DNA from: Fragilaria crotonensis | Lineage: Eukaryota > Bacillariophyta > Fragilariophyceae > Fragilariales > Fragilariaceae | Assembly (NCBI GenBank): GCA_022925895.1 | Contig: JAKSYS010000122.1 | Location: forward strand, 1 to 64,000 | DNA length: 64,000 bases | Direction of reading: 5' to 3' | In this document: positions 51,248 through 61,914 of the stretch, piece by piece | Position numbering within the stretch: the stretch's first letter is position 1 | Layout: every line of letters begins with the position of its first letter | The notes under the pieces: generated by a model | The model's database searches: none | The model's input: the letters and a program-made list of their open reading frames with translations, nothing else | Told to the model about the DNA's origin: nothing | Made by a program: the position numbers and the translations under genes

Positions 51248-54200
51248 GGTAACAGTGCCTGTGATGAAGAGGACAAACGACAGAAGAGAAGTGACTAGTT
51301 ACGATGGCTCGAGACAAGGAGCAAAAGCAAACGGGGACGGAGGTGTGCAAGAGAGGCAGAGAATGCCACACACGTCTTCTCTCAAACACACACACACACC
51401 ACCACGCGTGTGCGCGGCATTGATCCGGTAGACTGTATGTCATAGTCTACCGGTAGGATACGTATGGTGCTTGGTCAGATTTTCAAGATGCGAACCACAC
51501 AACCATCCAACAAAATGCAACTCGCGAAAGATACGCTGCCGATGACGAATGGCGGTTTTCAGAACGGATTTCCTGTAGAATGTACGTAACAATCTAGTAT
51601 CGATATGTTTTCGGCCAGATCTTCCACTTGCCATTTTGTTGAACGTTGAACCTCCGACGTTGCAAAGATTCAAGATACCAGGTACTGCACTATTTGAAAA
51701 TGAGTTTGGAATCCGGAATCACACAAAAGGAAGCCATACTATGGCTTGTTGGTGATTACTACAGTAGCCTTCAACTCAGTCTACATCGCTGGGGTACAAG
51801 TACAGGGAGTGCTGGGAGTATTCCAGACTCCGGACTCCAGACCCTGGAGTACTCGGAGTAGATTCCAGATTCCACTAAAACAACATGCCTGTCATTCGTC
51901 AGGAACGAGTCAGACTTCGTCTCGTGTTCGTATCACGAATTCGGAGGGCACGAACATTCCTGGTATTGTAGTTAACGACACACGCACATCATTCACCCAG
52001 GGGAGCACAGGGGAGCAAACACTTTCCTCTGAGCTGGGCACTGGGACTAGAGTGTAGTAGTATGAACAGGGCGCCAAGGCAGTACGGTTGGCAGAATACT
52101 TCAAGGATGGACAGCAGTGAATCATCAAAGCTTTCGTTTGCCAAGCAGCTGGGAAAACACCTTTTTGGGGCTCCTAGGCTCTTTTAATGCATTAAAATAC
52201 ATTTAATATTGGGTGTTTTTTTTAACACCTTCTTTCCTGTTGCTATTCATTCATTCATACTGTAGTCCAGTGCTCTTTGTCATACTTGAGTGTTGCTTTT
52301 GTTGAAGTTATTGCCAAAACTAGATACTATGTACTTGGAAGTACATTCTAATAGTGCTGCTGTTATAGGTGTGAAGAACTCAAGGGTACTATTGACTACT
52401 ATCATCATGTAAAGATGATGATTCCAGCATCGTCCTCACTATTGCGGCTCTCGCTGGAGGCATAGTACAACACTGCTTGCATGCTTTTGTCATTGTCATC
52501 AACAACACAGATGGCATTCTCCATTGAAAATTGATTGTTTTTATTTCGGCACAAGCAAGTTTCAACTGCTGCCTGGTACAGCAAGGAATACAGAATGTCA
52601 ACCTCCCTTATCATGTAGTTTACCCTAATGACTGACCCTAACCCTTATTGTCTATGGTTTGTTGATTAAAGCACCCTTTGACATTTTGCCAGGAAGTGGT
52701 CTTTATGCCAAAAATAAAACAGATAGAATTGTTGATTTATATGCCAAGGCGTGAAGCATGATCGTTTTCTTGTCCTCTTCATCGTCTAGAATCAAATTGT
52801 GTAGGTTCACACACATTTTCAAGACTCATTTCATAGCACGTCTCTTCCAAAAGCAAAAGGCAACGGAATGCTGGAAAGGTCTCATCACTTAGCCAATGTA
52901 CACGACAGTTGAAAATGCTACCGAACTGACTATTGGGTTGTCACCTCTAATAAACGCTCCGGGAATCACTGTATAGCTACCCCGCTCAGGCAGATGCAAA
53001 ATCTGTGGGAGCTCGAATTATCTACTACCAAACTTTTGTACACTCACAGAGGCCGGCTACTTATCATATCATTATTGGCTTAGGTCAAAAGAAATTGGTC
53101 ATGAGCATTTGTGTATTGGATTCAAGCGGCTACTTATGTTGTGGAGTACTGCTGAGAATTGGAGAGAAAGAAGATGTCATGGAGAATTTCCCTTTTTTTG
53201 GCAAAAGCGTTTTCCATCACCATTCAATAAGTGTCGCAGAAAATGAGGAGATGTCTCTTAGGAGTCTTGATTTGCTCAATAGTTGAGACGAGGTGTGAGA
53301 ATAACTTGTCATTGCATTGGCACCTTAAAAATGCTCGCTCCTTCGTTTTTAGATGCATAGGCAGAACGGGCATGATTCGAGATCCGGATCCAAAGACGCC
53401 AGTTGTTTCTTTCTCGCCATCACAAATGGTGTTGTTGATCGTAAACGAACTTCAAATGCTTGATTCTGTGTGCAGCAACGGCCATCTGCTTAACGACAAT
53501 CAAAGATAAATATTGACATTTTCAATGATGGGTAATGGCCAAGAAATTTGAAGATTTGAGCTTTCCTTGGAGACGATAACTTTTGTTGTGAGAACATCTG
53601 CGGACACATTTAGAGGAGGAGCATAAAGGGGAGGGCATCAAATGCCTTGTTCAACTGCCTTTTGAGAAAACACAATAACAAGTTTTAGATATCAAGAAAG
53701 GTGCAAGGACCAAGACTGCTGGCATAGTTTTGCTACTGATTCTAAAGTTGAAGAGGAGCCTGCTCATCTAAAAATATCTGGGGACTCAACTCAGAGTACG
53801 ACTTCAACTGACCCCAAAACTCCATGCTGCAGAGCTTGCGAGTGAAGGCAGTGTTCTTTCATTCAGTTGGGCGCTGGCAAAGCAAGTCATGGTATCATCT
53901 CAATTCAGTGTCACAAGCACAAGGTCAAGAGAACTTCAAACGACTAGTGAGAGAATGTGCATGCCCTGCAAGTGTACGACAGCAGTGTAAAGTGAGAATT
54001 GAGAAGTTTGCATCTGGGGCAACAGCACATCATACTTGGTGCACTTGTTATCACCATCTTGATCAGCAGGAGCAACAACATCAAGAACTCCAACCCGCTC
54101 CAGGTGACACCACAAATCATGCTCCGATTAATTGCTCACACTGTAGTAACAGTTAAAACTGTATGAAATATGTTACTGGCCCTTCTGAAATTTGGCATAC

Positions 54201-54503
54201 CAATAGCGACCAAGGGCCCTCATGACTTTTCCGGATGTCTCGACCATTTCAGGTTAGGCACTCTATGTTGATTTATGCATCTGTATAATTATCGATGTCG
54301 TGTTTACTTACTTCTTACTGGTTTACTATTTAATCTGAATTATTTGTAACGTCATGTAAACAGTTTTTGCGTAAGTAAATTCTTTCAGATGGATAACGTC
54401 TTTTCTTATGAAGTGCTGGTCTGTTACATAATAGAGACCATCGCACCCTTCTCGAGTTCACCTCCAACAAGGAGAACGTCGAAGGTGTCAGCTACTCACC
54501 ATC
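51248..54503. other. 3.3-kb stretch of decayed sequence
   Basis: No confident gene. Fragments with protein-like composition: 53005-53286 (+), 53231-53509 (+, RTGMIRDPDPKTPVVSFSPS), 53693-53847 (+, SKVEEEPAHLKISGDSTQST) and 53824-54156 (+, Cys/His-rich tail). They occur in successive frames and may be remains of one old gene or element. A T/A-rich zone with a TTAATGCATTAA-like palindrome lies at 52180-52225. AC-repeat at 51385-51405. Confidence 0.4.
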
Positions 54504-55925
54504 ATGATCACCGCAGCAGTTCCAGCCGGCTCCTTTTCTTGGGACAGGGTTGAGCCCCATTGCGAGCAAAACGAAGTTCCAATGGCATGTTACAGCCGAA
54601 CACTCAAGGCGGATCTTCTGCCAGGTACATTTGTGCTACTGGCACCACGAAACACGAGCATTGAAACCAGAAGTCAGGATGCTTGTATGACAGTGGCGAG
54701 AATTGTTGGTGCAGAAACCAGCCTGCCATCAAGCAGAACTTCAGTCCAAGTGAATATATTCAAGCGATTGAATGACTTTTCAGCGACAGAAGGCTTTTTG
54801 CATCCAAGATTGCTGGATGAAAATCATCTACGGCATCTAGCCGAAATTGTGCAGACACAAGAGATTCGAACAATTTCAAGTGATGAGATAATGAACCTGG
54901 CATTCGTGTTTACCATGGCATCGCTGCAGGATACCAGCAATCTTTTCTACACTTGTCAGGGAATGACATTCGCGTTTGTAGTAAGGTATCGGTCCCACCT
55001 CGGAAATGATCAACCGATTCTAATCAAGCTGCCGGACAACTGCTGCCTTCCTTTTCCATCAAGCTACCAAAACTCACGATACCATGATTGTTTTCCCAGT
55101 AGGATGTGGAATAGCGTGATCTGTGTGAAGCTGGAGATGACGAGGTTACTAGGACGATATTCACACCAACAAGGACTTTATGGAAAAGAAGTCTGTCGCT
55201 TGTCAAATTTCACCGCCGAGGCATGGGGGTTTCTTCGATTACAGTTCGACAACATTTTTGATGCTGCTGGCTGTGGAGTTTCATCTCGAACCCGACGGCA
55301 TAGAGTTATCGAAAGTGGGTTGGTTGTTAAAGCTGCTCAAGTTAGTAAGCGCTGCACCATTCTAAGATTCGAGACAAAGGCTCATCTTCAGCATCTCTGT
55401 TATGTTTTTGGAGAATCAACAACTGCAGGGCAGCGATGTCGACTGCCCAAAATATCAGCACCTAAAAGCCTGTGGCAGAATGACATCATCAACGTGGTCT
55501 GTGGTTCTGATGACCACGAACCTGGCTTTAATTCCAAGACTGTTCGCGATGGCATCGATCTGGAATTTGACGGATGTAATGAATTGTTCATAACCATTCG
55601 ATACAGGCGATTCACGTATTCTTCAAGAAGAGGTCTTGTTGCGACTGAGGAATGTGATCCACTGTTGTCTTCATTGATTCATCGTTGCAATCCATATCCC
55701 TGTGATCCCGAGGATGTGGTGCAGGAGGATCATCACCAAGGAATTATCATGAACGGGAGTGAGTTTGAGGATCACGACGGATGTCTCTACCGAGTGGTAA
55801 GCATACATGCTACTTACGTTTGCGCTAAGTGTTGTTATCCGCAACACAACAACGCATTATTTGGTCGAGAAAAACAATTCGACATACAACTTGCAAAGGT
55901 GTTGATTGAATTCAGGCTAAGATAA
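54504..55925 (+). CDS. element-borne protein of unknown function
   Basis: 473 aa from ATG 54504 (MITAAVPAGSFSWDRVEPHC). No domain recognised. Cys and His are frequent, with a possible metal site near the end (CLYRVVSIHATYVCAKCCYP). Tail-to-tail with the minus-strand transposase-like gene, 28 bp apart, so it probably belongs to the same element. Could be an accessory DNA-binding protein. Confidence 0.6.
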   Translation: MITAAVPAGSFSWDRVEPHCEQNEVPMACYSRTLKADLLPGTFVLLAPRNTSIETRSQDACMTVARIVGAETSLPSSRTSVQVNIFKRLNDFSATEGFLHPRLLDENHLRHLAEIVQTQEIRTISSDEIMNLAFVFTMASLQDTSNLFYTCQGMTFAFVVRYRSHLGNDQPILIKLPDNCCLPFPSSYQNSRYHDCFPSRMWNSVICVKLEMTRLLGRYSHQQGLYGKEVCRLSNFTAEAWGFLRLQFDNIFDAAGCGVSSRTRRHRVIESGLVVKAAQVSKRCTILRFETKAHLQHLCYVFGESTTAGQRCRLPKISAPKSLWQNDIINVVCGSDDHEPGFNSKTVRDGIDLEFDGCNELFITIRYRRFTYSSRRGLVATEECDPLLSSLIHRCNPYPCDPEDVVQEDHHQGIIMNGSEFEDHDGCLYRVVSIHATYVCAKCCYPQHNNALFGREKQFDIQLAKVLIEFRLR

Positions 55926-55953
55926 AATTCAGGTAGAAGTATAGTGCTTCTCG

Positions 55954-57333
55954 TTAGTCGTATACATCATCTTGTGATGATGCTTGTGTGCAGAAACCCT
56001 CGGGCATAGGATGATCTGCTGTGTATTGATGGATCACACTTTCGTCGATGCGACAAAGAAATATCATCCGCCTTTGTAACCATCGTGCTATTGGAATAAG
56101 CCGAGACTTCTTGTTGCCAGCTCCCCGAACGCCGCCACCATGACTAGTTCGTCGAAAGAAGAATGTCTTGATGAGTGAGTTCATCGCCTCCCAGCCTTGC
56201 TGCGAGAAGCGATAGAGATTCTTCCACTTGTAGAGATAGTCAGCGATGTGACCGGACCCCATCATATGAAGATAATTTGTTACACCCTCCTTTTGCCAAA
56301 GCTGAAGCCATGCCTGGTAGAATTTGTCGGCATGACTCTGATACGATGCAATCATGTCATTCGTAAAATCCTCCTTCTTTCTTAGTAGTACCATAGCAAT
56401 CCTGTAATGGTTAAGTCCTGTCATCCATCGCGCTTTGCGAGCGTCATCTATCACACAAAGATCCACAATCAGATCAAGTGCATCGATGATACGTCGAGTT
56501 CGAACATTGTCCATGGTTATGGGACCAAGCTCCTTTTTCTGGAAATCAAATGGGCACATCCATTGACACGGGTCTTCGTCTGTTCCTAATATTGATCGAT
56601 TGATTATATCTTCCATGTCTGTAACGAAACGAGTTACTCTCGTACCCTCAGCCTTGACATCATTGTATATAAGCCGCTTTTTTGCATTTGACATTCCTTC
56701 AACAAGCAGCATCGAGAGAATCTTTATGCCATTTCGATTCTCCATGTGAAGCACACACGGGAGAGTCTGCATCAGTAGAAAGTAGGCTCCTTCCTTAACC
56801 TCGCCATGAGCAATCTCTTTCGAAAGCCTAACTATCGTTGCTTCACCTTTGAGAGCAACTCTTAATCCTTCTCGCCTGATTTCCAAGCTTCCGTTGATGT
56901 CGAGCCCTCGCAGAATCAGTTCATTTGTTAGTAAACGAGAAAATGAGTGCCTCTGACTTGCGCTGTTGGGGCAAAAGTGGATGGAGGCATTGTCGTTGAC
57001 CGAACTTTCTGGTGGAGTGTCGAGTTCAATATCGTGGCGAGTAACTTTTGACTCGGCAAGAATCTCAATGAGAGCCCTCTCTAGTGTCGATACAAGTTCC
57101 TCAACTTCAGCCTGCATTGCAACAACTCTCTCGGGCGTCGCCATAGGCTTGTGATAACAAAGCCAATCTGGGTCAATGGAATGCTCGATGCACCATCTTG
57201 TGCAACGTTCTGGGTTTGGAGTGGCTAACTCATCTGACTCCGTTGCACACCCAGTGCAAGGAAGTGTATGAATCTTTGCCGCACCACCTTTGCACAAACC
57301 CTTCCACTGTGCTGACAGGTCACAGTTGGTCAT
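55954..57333 (-). CDS. transposase-like protein, C-terminal part
   Basis: 459 aa from ATG 57333. N-terminal Cys/His cluster (CKGGAAKIHTLPCTGC; CTRWCIEHS; CYHKPM), a predicted helical middle, then GLNHYRIAMVLLRKKEDFT, YLHMMGSGHIADYLYKWKNL and QQGWEAMNSLIKTFFFRRTS followed by HGGGVRGAGNKKSRL. The Glu in GWEAMN and the His-rich block before it are where the last acidic catalytic residue of a DDE enzyme is expected. Its start overlaps the end of the next upstream frame by 14 bp. Family assignment is by recollection of diatom proteins, not by search. Confidence 0.6.
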   Translation of the reverse strand: MTNCDLSAQWKGLCKGGAAKIHTLPCTGCATESDELATPNPERCTRWCIEHSIDPDWLCYHKPMATPERVVAMQAEVEELVSTLERALIEILAESKVTRHDIELDTPPESSVNDNASIHFCPNSASQRHSFSRLLTNELILRGLDINGSLEIRREGLRVALKGEATIVRLSKEIAHGEVKEGAYFLLMQTLPCVLHMENRNGIKILSMLLVEGMSNAKKRLIYNDVKAEGTRVTRFVTDMEDIINRSILGTDEDPCQWMCPFDFQKKELGPITMDNVRTRRIIDALDLIVDLCVIDDARKARWMTGLNHYRIAMVLLRKKEDFTNDMIASYQSHADKFYQAWLQLWQKEGVTNYLHMMGSGHIADYLYKWKNLYRFSQQGWEAMNSLIKTFFFRRTSHGGGVRGAGNKKSRLIPIARWLQRRMIFLCRIDESVIHQYTADHPMPEGFCTQASSQDDVYD

Positions 57334-58354
57334 GCACGAGAAGGTAGAAATCCTGCCATCTCGGGAGGAATAGTTGCTTCATCGGCAAGATTGTCAAGAA
57401 ACTTGAAAGGGAACCAAATTCAACAAAGGTTTCCTTGGTCTCCCGCCCCATCATGATCTTCAATGGAATGCAAAGGTTCCGAGACTGTGCACTCATTGTA
57501 CACGGATTGTCAAGCAAAGGTCTGCATGTTATTGGACACCGAGCAGCACGGTCAGTAATCTTGATCCCCCCAGCAATGACTGAAAGATTCTTTGACAGTG
57601 AGGCCCCATCAATTGAGGATGCGATCGATAAGCTTCGCAATTTTCCAATCGTATCCAGGTGGAATGCTTGCGTTATGCACAACATTGCCTTCCCATAATT
57701 GAACTGAACCGACTCACCCTTTTTGGTTTGCTGTAATTCGAATGGGCAATGCTCTCTTGCAAACCATTCGACAACTCCAGCCATTCGTTTAAGCTCAGAC
57801 TTTGATGGTATCATTGAGCCTCGGAATCTCTTCACACCGCATGTCTCCACACGTCTCAACACTTCGATTCCTTCGTAGGAGAGCGTGCCTCCAGCGAGAT
57901 CCATTTCTCGTAGGATATTGTAAGTAGTGAAGACCTTTTCTCGCAAATGTTTGCGAGCATGCCGAAGCAGATGTGGAAGATACGTGTCATGATTCCAAAC
58001 AGCTTTTGCAACTAAAGCACCGACTCGATTTGCACTCCAGCGTCGATGCTTTTGCAGGACACCATTCAAGGCTGCAAGAACTTGTTGCGTGAAGCTCTCG
58101 TTCCGACTGCTGGTGGAAAGTGCACCAACAGTAGCACCCTCATCGGTTGTCGTTGCGTTATGTTTCATTACTTTGCATTGTAGGGCTTTGACTTCTCTGA
58201 CTAGCCGATCATTCCTTTCTTGCAGCAACGCAATCTTACCTTTAAGTTGTTCGACCACTAGTGCATGCTGTTGTACATTCAGCAGACTGCTCTCAACATC
58301 AGTGATAGAAGAGCCGACACCTGCTGTGGTAGTAGCTATCACATCCATCGGCAT
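57320..58354 (-). CDS. transposase-like protein, middle part
   Basis: 344 aa from ATG 58354 (MPMDVIATTT). Coiled coil near the start (HALVVEQLKGKIALLQERND), then VFTTYNILREMDLAGGTLSY, and LSIASSIDGASLSKNLSVIA followed by GGIKITDRAARCPITC. The Asp in SSIDGASLS is a candidate first catalytic residue. QSRNLCIPLKIMMGRETKET follows. The end of the frame looks less conserved than the rest. Overlaps both neighbours. Confidence 0.55.
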   Translation of the reverse strand: MPMDVIATTTAGVGSSITDVESSLLNVQQHALVVEQLKGKIALLQERNDRLVREVKALQCKVMKHNATTTDEGATVGALSTSSRNESFTQQVLAALNGVLQKHRRWSANRVGALVAKAVWNHDTYLPHLLRHARKHLREKVFTTYNILREMDLAGGTLSYEGIEVLRRVETCGVKRFRGSMIPSKSELKRMAGVVEWFAREHCPFELQQTKKGESVQFNYGKAMLCITQAFHLDTIGKLRSLSIASSIDGASLSKNLSVIAGGIKITDRAARCPITCRPLLDNPCTMSAQSRNLCIPLKIMMGRETKETFVEFGSLSSFLTILPMKQLFLPRWQDFYLLVHDQL

Positions 58355-59094
58355 CGCATTTGTAGTTGAGCTTCAAGGATTGGTTGATTGTCGTCGTTGT
58401 CACTTGGGTCATCGGTTGAACTTGTTGTCGTCGTGCGAGAATTGTTGTTATTGTGGTGTGCACTGCTGCCGCCATTACCTTGATCAACTACAACAACCTC
58501 ACCATCAAAACTTGATGCGAAAGAAGAATCCGATTCTTCGTTGAAGGCAACACCATAGTTTGGTACAACCCTGCGTTGCACGTTGAGTATGGGGATCACC
58601 ACTTTCCTCTTTCGTCGTATATAACAGTCTTGTTTCCGGAGTGTAGTCGGATGCGAGAAGTAGGTATGATTGGCAGTGCAACCAAACTTGAGCGAATCAA
58701 TTGACACTTTATTGGTTGCATCAGGTGGGAGAGCATCCCACAAATCACAGGCATTGCAGAACATGAATCCTTGACCATGAAATGCAAAGTGACGTGTCTT
58801 TCCAAAGTCGGAGCATCGTGGTTTTCTTGTAGTACCTCGTAGAATTCGATCAGTCTTGTTGGGCGATGGGGTGCTTCCAACCCTAGCAGATGCACCGGGA
58901 GGAGTTGCTAATGCCTCATCATATTGAATTTGTGATCTTGTAGGTGCCCGTCTCCTTGGTGTTGTCGCATTTGCTGCATTCTGATCATTTTCTGCCTTTC
59001 TTTTCCGGCGCTTCCTTGACGATTCGCTCCTCGCTGCTCGTCCATACGAAGCTTCCGTGTGAATAACAACATTTCCAGATCGTGTTTGAACCAT
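58339..59094 (-). CDS. element-borne basic protein, N-terminal frame
   Basis: From ATG 59094 (MVQTRSGNVVIHTEASYGRA); 251 aa. Strongly basic start (RKRRKRKAENDQNAANATTP), probably nuclear. A Cys/His block (CSDFGKTRHFAFHGQGFMFC, CNACDLWD) could be a zinc-binding, DNA-recognition region. Acidic and Asn/Ser/Thr-rich tail. The last codons overlap the start of the next frame by 16 bp, so translation by reinitiation or a shared spliced transcript is possible. Confidence 0.55.
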   Translation of the reverse strand: MVQTRSGNVVIHTEASYGRAARSESSRKRRKRKAENDQNAANATTPRRRAPTRSQIQYDEALATPPGASARVGSTPSPNKTDRILRGTTRKPRCSDFGKTRHFAFHGQGFMFCNACDLWDALPPDATNKVSIDSLKFGCTANHTYFSHPTTLRKQDCYIRRKRKVVIPILNVQRRVVPNYGVAFNEESDSSFASSFDGEVVVVDQGNGGSSAHHNNNNSRTTTTSSTDDPSDNDDNQPILEAQLQMRCRWM

Positions 59095-59587
59095 CCCTTT
59101 TTGCGATGCCTGCTGAAGAGATTGTAACGGTACCAGAAGCGGCTTTTGGGGATGAGGGTACGAGTGGGGGAGATGATCACAATCACACACTTCAGAAGTA
59201 ATCTCGTCCCATGGACCCCTGACAAAGCAGAATATCGAATCTCCACGATCGCGATCACTTAAGTCCGGAAACCCAGAACTGGTGGAAGCATATCATGCGG
59301 CAATGAAACAGTATTACAAGGAACATAAGATGGTGGAACGAATGCAGCAACTCTTCAGTACGCACACCACATTATCCAGATCCAAGCTTAAAAAGAAACT
59401 TGAACAATGGGATCAAGACCAAGGGCGAGCAATGGCAAACGCGAACGCATCATAACAAAGCCCGAAACCATACGCATGGTCTCCGATACTCCGCGACGCC
59501 GGTCTTTTATACCGATACTGGAGACTGAGATATAGAGAAGAGAAACACGACGAGGACTACGCCACCACCTTCGACCGTATCGAACAA

Positions 59588-61231
59588 TTGGCTCAACAAT
59601 CCAACACGAAGTTCGTACTGCCTCTCCGATCAGTCGCACTCACTCTGGACCAAGTAACAACGAACCTCAACAGTGCCGCAACACACTTAAGGAAATGCCA
59701 GAAGAACTCGATCGACATTCGATTTAGCAGCTACATTGACCTCCTCGCCAAATACGAGACAGACACCAACTCCGAAACCATGAAGCAATCGAAACACAAG
59801 GCGGGAATAGTCAGAAACACAATCCGGTCAGAACAGTGCAGAACCATGTACAGCAACATCCGACAGGTCGTCAAACCAAATCTGAACAGCGGCCTTGATA
59901 AACTCATCATGCTTCCAAGACACAAACACAGCACAGAATATCCACAAAACTTTCAGCACTTCCTTTCGTCAACGGATCCAGAGGATATCATATGGGACAC
60001 AATACTCGACAAAGATACCATAAGTAACCTTCTTCGATATAATCGGAATTCTTTTCGGGCAGCTGCAGCATCTCCATGCGGACATGGAATCATTCACAGC
60101 GGGTTATCCTTCAACAGCCTCTCGAAAGACTCGGCGGCACTTCTGTATGGAACAATACCACCACACTGGCACGGACAAGACGACATACTACGCGAATTTT
60201 TGACCTCCTTCGCACTACCGGATGTTGTGAAGGAAAATAAGGCGATATCGATAAACATAAATGAAGATGACGTAAGCTACGGTTTTAAGAAGTGGAAAGA
60301 GACGACATCTACCTCACCGTCTGGGCGACACCTCGGACACTACAAAGCCCTAATCCGCGACCCGATCCTGCTCAAGTGCTTTACTCAGTTCATGCACATC
60401 ACCGTCAACGGTGGTCTGACACTAAGGCGATGGTGCAACGCAGTCAACATCCTAATCGAGAAGGACCCAGGGCAACCAAAAATCACACGCCTACGCATCA
60501 TCCACCTCTTCGAGGCAGATTTCAACTTCTTCCTAAAGCTAATTTGGGGATCGCGCCTCGTAAAACGAGCGGTATCTATGAAACTCCTCAATGACGGGCA
60601 ACACGGATCCATACCACAACGGAAGGCAACCGACCCGATCATGTTGACGCAACTAACCACCGATCTCTGTCGAGTTCTCAAACACAACCTAGCCAGATTC
60701 GATAACGACGCAAGCGCGTGCTACGATAGGATCATCGTTGCCCTTGGAATGCTCGCGGCCCGCAGGTGCGGTATGCCAGAAACAGCAGTACAAACACATG
60801 CCGACTGTCTGAAACTCATGAAGTACACAATCAAAACTGTGCACGGCGTCTCCGCAAGCAACTACCACGGTACAACCTTTGAACCTCTATTTGGCACAGG
60901 ACAAGGAAGCGGCGCATCTCCATCAGTGTGGCTCACTCTCGTTGTTGTCCTGATGAACACCCTCGATAGAATTATACCAGAACGTATGAGCTTCCAGTCC
61001 CCGAACTCACCAGAACGACACGATCGGCTCATCGACGCGTTTGTCGATGACACCTCCCTTGGGTTTACTGACCCAGGAATGATTACTCTCGAGACAATGA
61101 TAGCCAAATTGAACCATATCGCACAGACCTGGGAGAAGATACTGTTCTACTCCGGCGGCTCAATCTCTCAAAATGTTCCTGGTACACGATGTACTGGGAT
61201 TGGAAGAAAGGAAGACCACAGCTACGAATGA
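59588..61231 (+). CDS. LINE reverse transcriptase domain
   Basis: RNA-dependent DNA polymerase of the LINE. Palm-domain motifs in order: SPSGRHLGHYKALIRD, TRLRIIHLFEADFNFFLKL, RFDNDASACYDRIIVALGML (first catalytic Asp), GTGQGSGASPSVWL and LIDAFVDDTSLGF (FVDD, a variant of the YxDD box). All three catalytic Asp are present. The last 20 residues before the stop at 61231 depart from the family, which continues in another frame. Fragment of a larger polyprotein; an upstream segment (59255-59455) reads GNPELVEAYHAAMKQYYKEH. Confidence 0.88.
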   Translation: MAQQSNTKFVLPLRSVALTLDQVTTNLNSAATHLRKCQKNSIDIRFSSYIDLLAKYETDTNSETMKQSKHKAGIVRNTIRSEQCRTMYSNIRQVVKPNLNSGLDKLIMLPRHKHSTEYPQNFQHFLSSTDPEDIIWDTILDKDTISNLLRYNRNSFRAAAASPCGHGIIHSGLSFNSLSKDSAALLYGTIPPHWHGQDDILREFLTSFALPDVVKENKAISININEDDVSYGFKKWKETTSTSPSGRHLGHYKALIRDPILLKCFTQFMHITVNGGLTLRRWCNAVNILIEKDPGQPKITRLRIIHLFEADFNFFLKLIWGSRLVKRAVSMKLLNDGQHGSIPQRKATDPIMLTQLTTDLCRVLKHNLARFDNDASACYDRIIVALGMLAARRCGMPETAVQTHADCLKLMKYTIKTVHGVSASNYHGTTFEPLFGTGQGSGASPSVWLTLVVVLMNTLDRIIPERMSFQSPNSPERHDRLIDAFVDDTSLGFTDPGMITLETMIAKLNHIAQTWEKILFYSGGSISQNVPGTRCTGIGRKEDHSYE

Positions 61232-61871
61232 TTCACCACGACGACCCCACTCTGATGATGGCAACTCAGGACAAACGACAGAACCTTCCACCATCCGGAG
61301 GATGGAAACTAGTGACGCCAGCAGAATACTCGGAGTATACCTTGCTCCAGATGGAAACTTCTCTGATCAACTCCGAGTTCTCAAAACAAAAGCCGACGGA
61401 TTCGCCATCAGACTACGTTCCCCAAAGTTAACGCCACGCGACATCCAAACCTTCCATAAAACAATGTACTCCCCCGCGATGCGCTACGTTCTGCCATGCC
61501 TCGCCATCGACGAAGAAGAACTTGGCCCAGTACAGACACAGGTGATAACGGCGATGCTGCAAAAACTCGGCTACTCGTCCAAACTTCCAACTGCAATACG
61601 TTACGGCCCCGCGGAACTCGGAGGACTCGATCTGCTGGACCTTCGAACTGAGTTAGGAATCTCAACTCTGAAATACATGAGAAACGAGATCTACTCAAAC
61701 ACAGAGGCGGGAAAACTCATGTTGCTCAACGTCAAATACTCCCAAATCGAGTCCGGCATGTCGGAGCCCATCCTGAGTATCCAGGGATCCAATATCCTAC
61801 CTGACCCCAACATGGATCACATCCATTCGCCAGTTTATATTCCAACACAACCTTACAATTTCTCTCACTGA
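61173..61871 (+). pseudogene. LINE post-RT segment
   Basis: Continuation of the RT polyprotein in a second frame: RMETSDASRILGVYLAPDGN, LTPRDIQTFHKTMYSPAMRY and YGPAELGGLDLLDLRTELGI, the thumb/connection region usual in these elements. The junction with the RT frame is broken. Confidence 0.75.
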
Positions 61872-61914
61872 CACATTCACGGTACTTCTCAGGGGGCCTA
61901 AAGATAAATGTCTT

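Larger units (their letters stand above)
54504..59094. mobile_element. multi-ORF DNA transposon, probable DDE type, family not named
   Basis: Four frames packed tightly: one on plus (54504-55925) and three on minus (59094-58339, 58354-57320, 57333-55954). The plus and minus sets converge with only 28 bp between stops. The minus frames overlap each other by 16 and 14 bp. Features that suggest a DDE-like transposase: an Asp in SIASSIDGASLSKN and a Glu in QQGWEAMNSLIKTFFFRRTS. I recall similar protein blocks in other diatom genomes but cannot give a superfamily. Inverted ends were sought at 54160-54500 and 59090-59260 and not found; the LINE abuts the right side and may have removed one. Confidence 0.6.
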
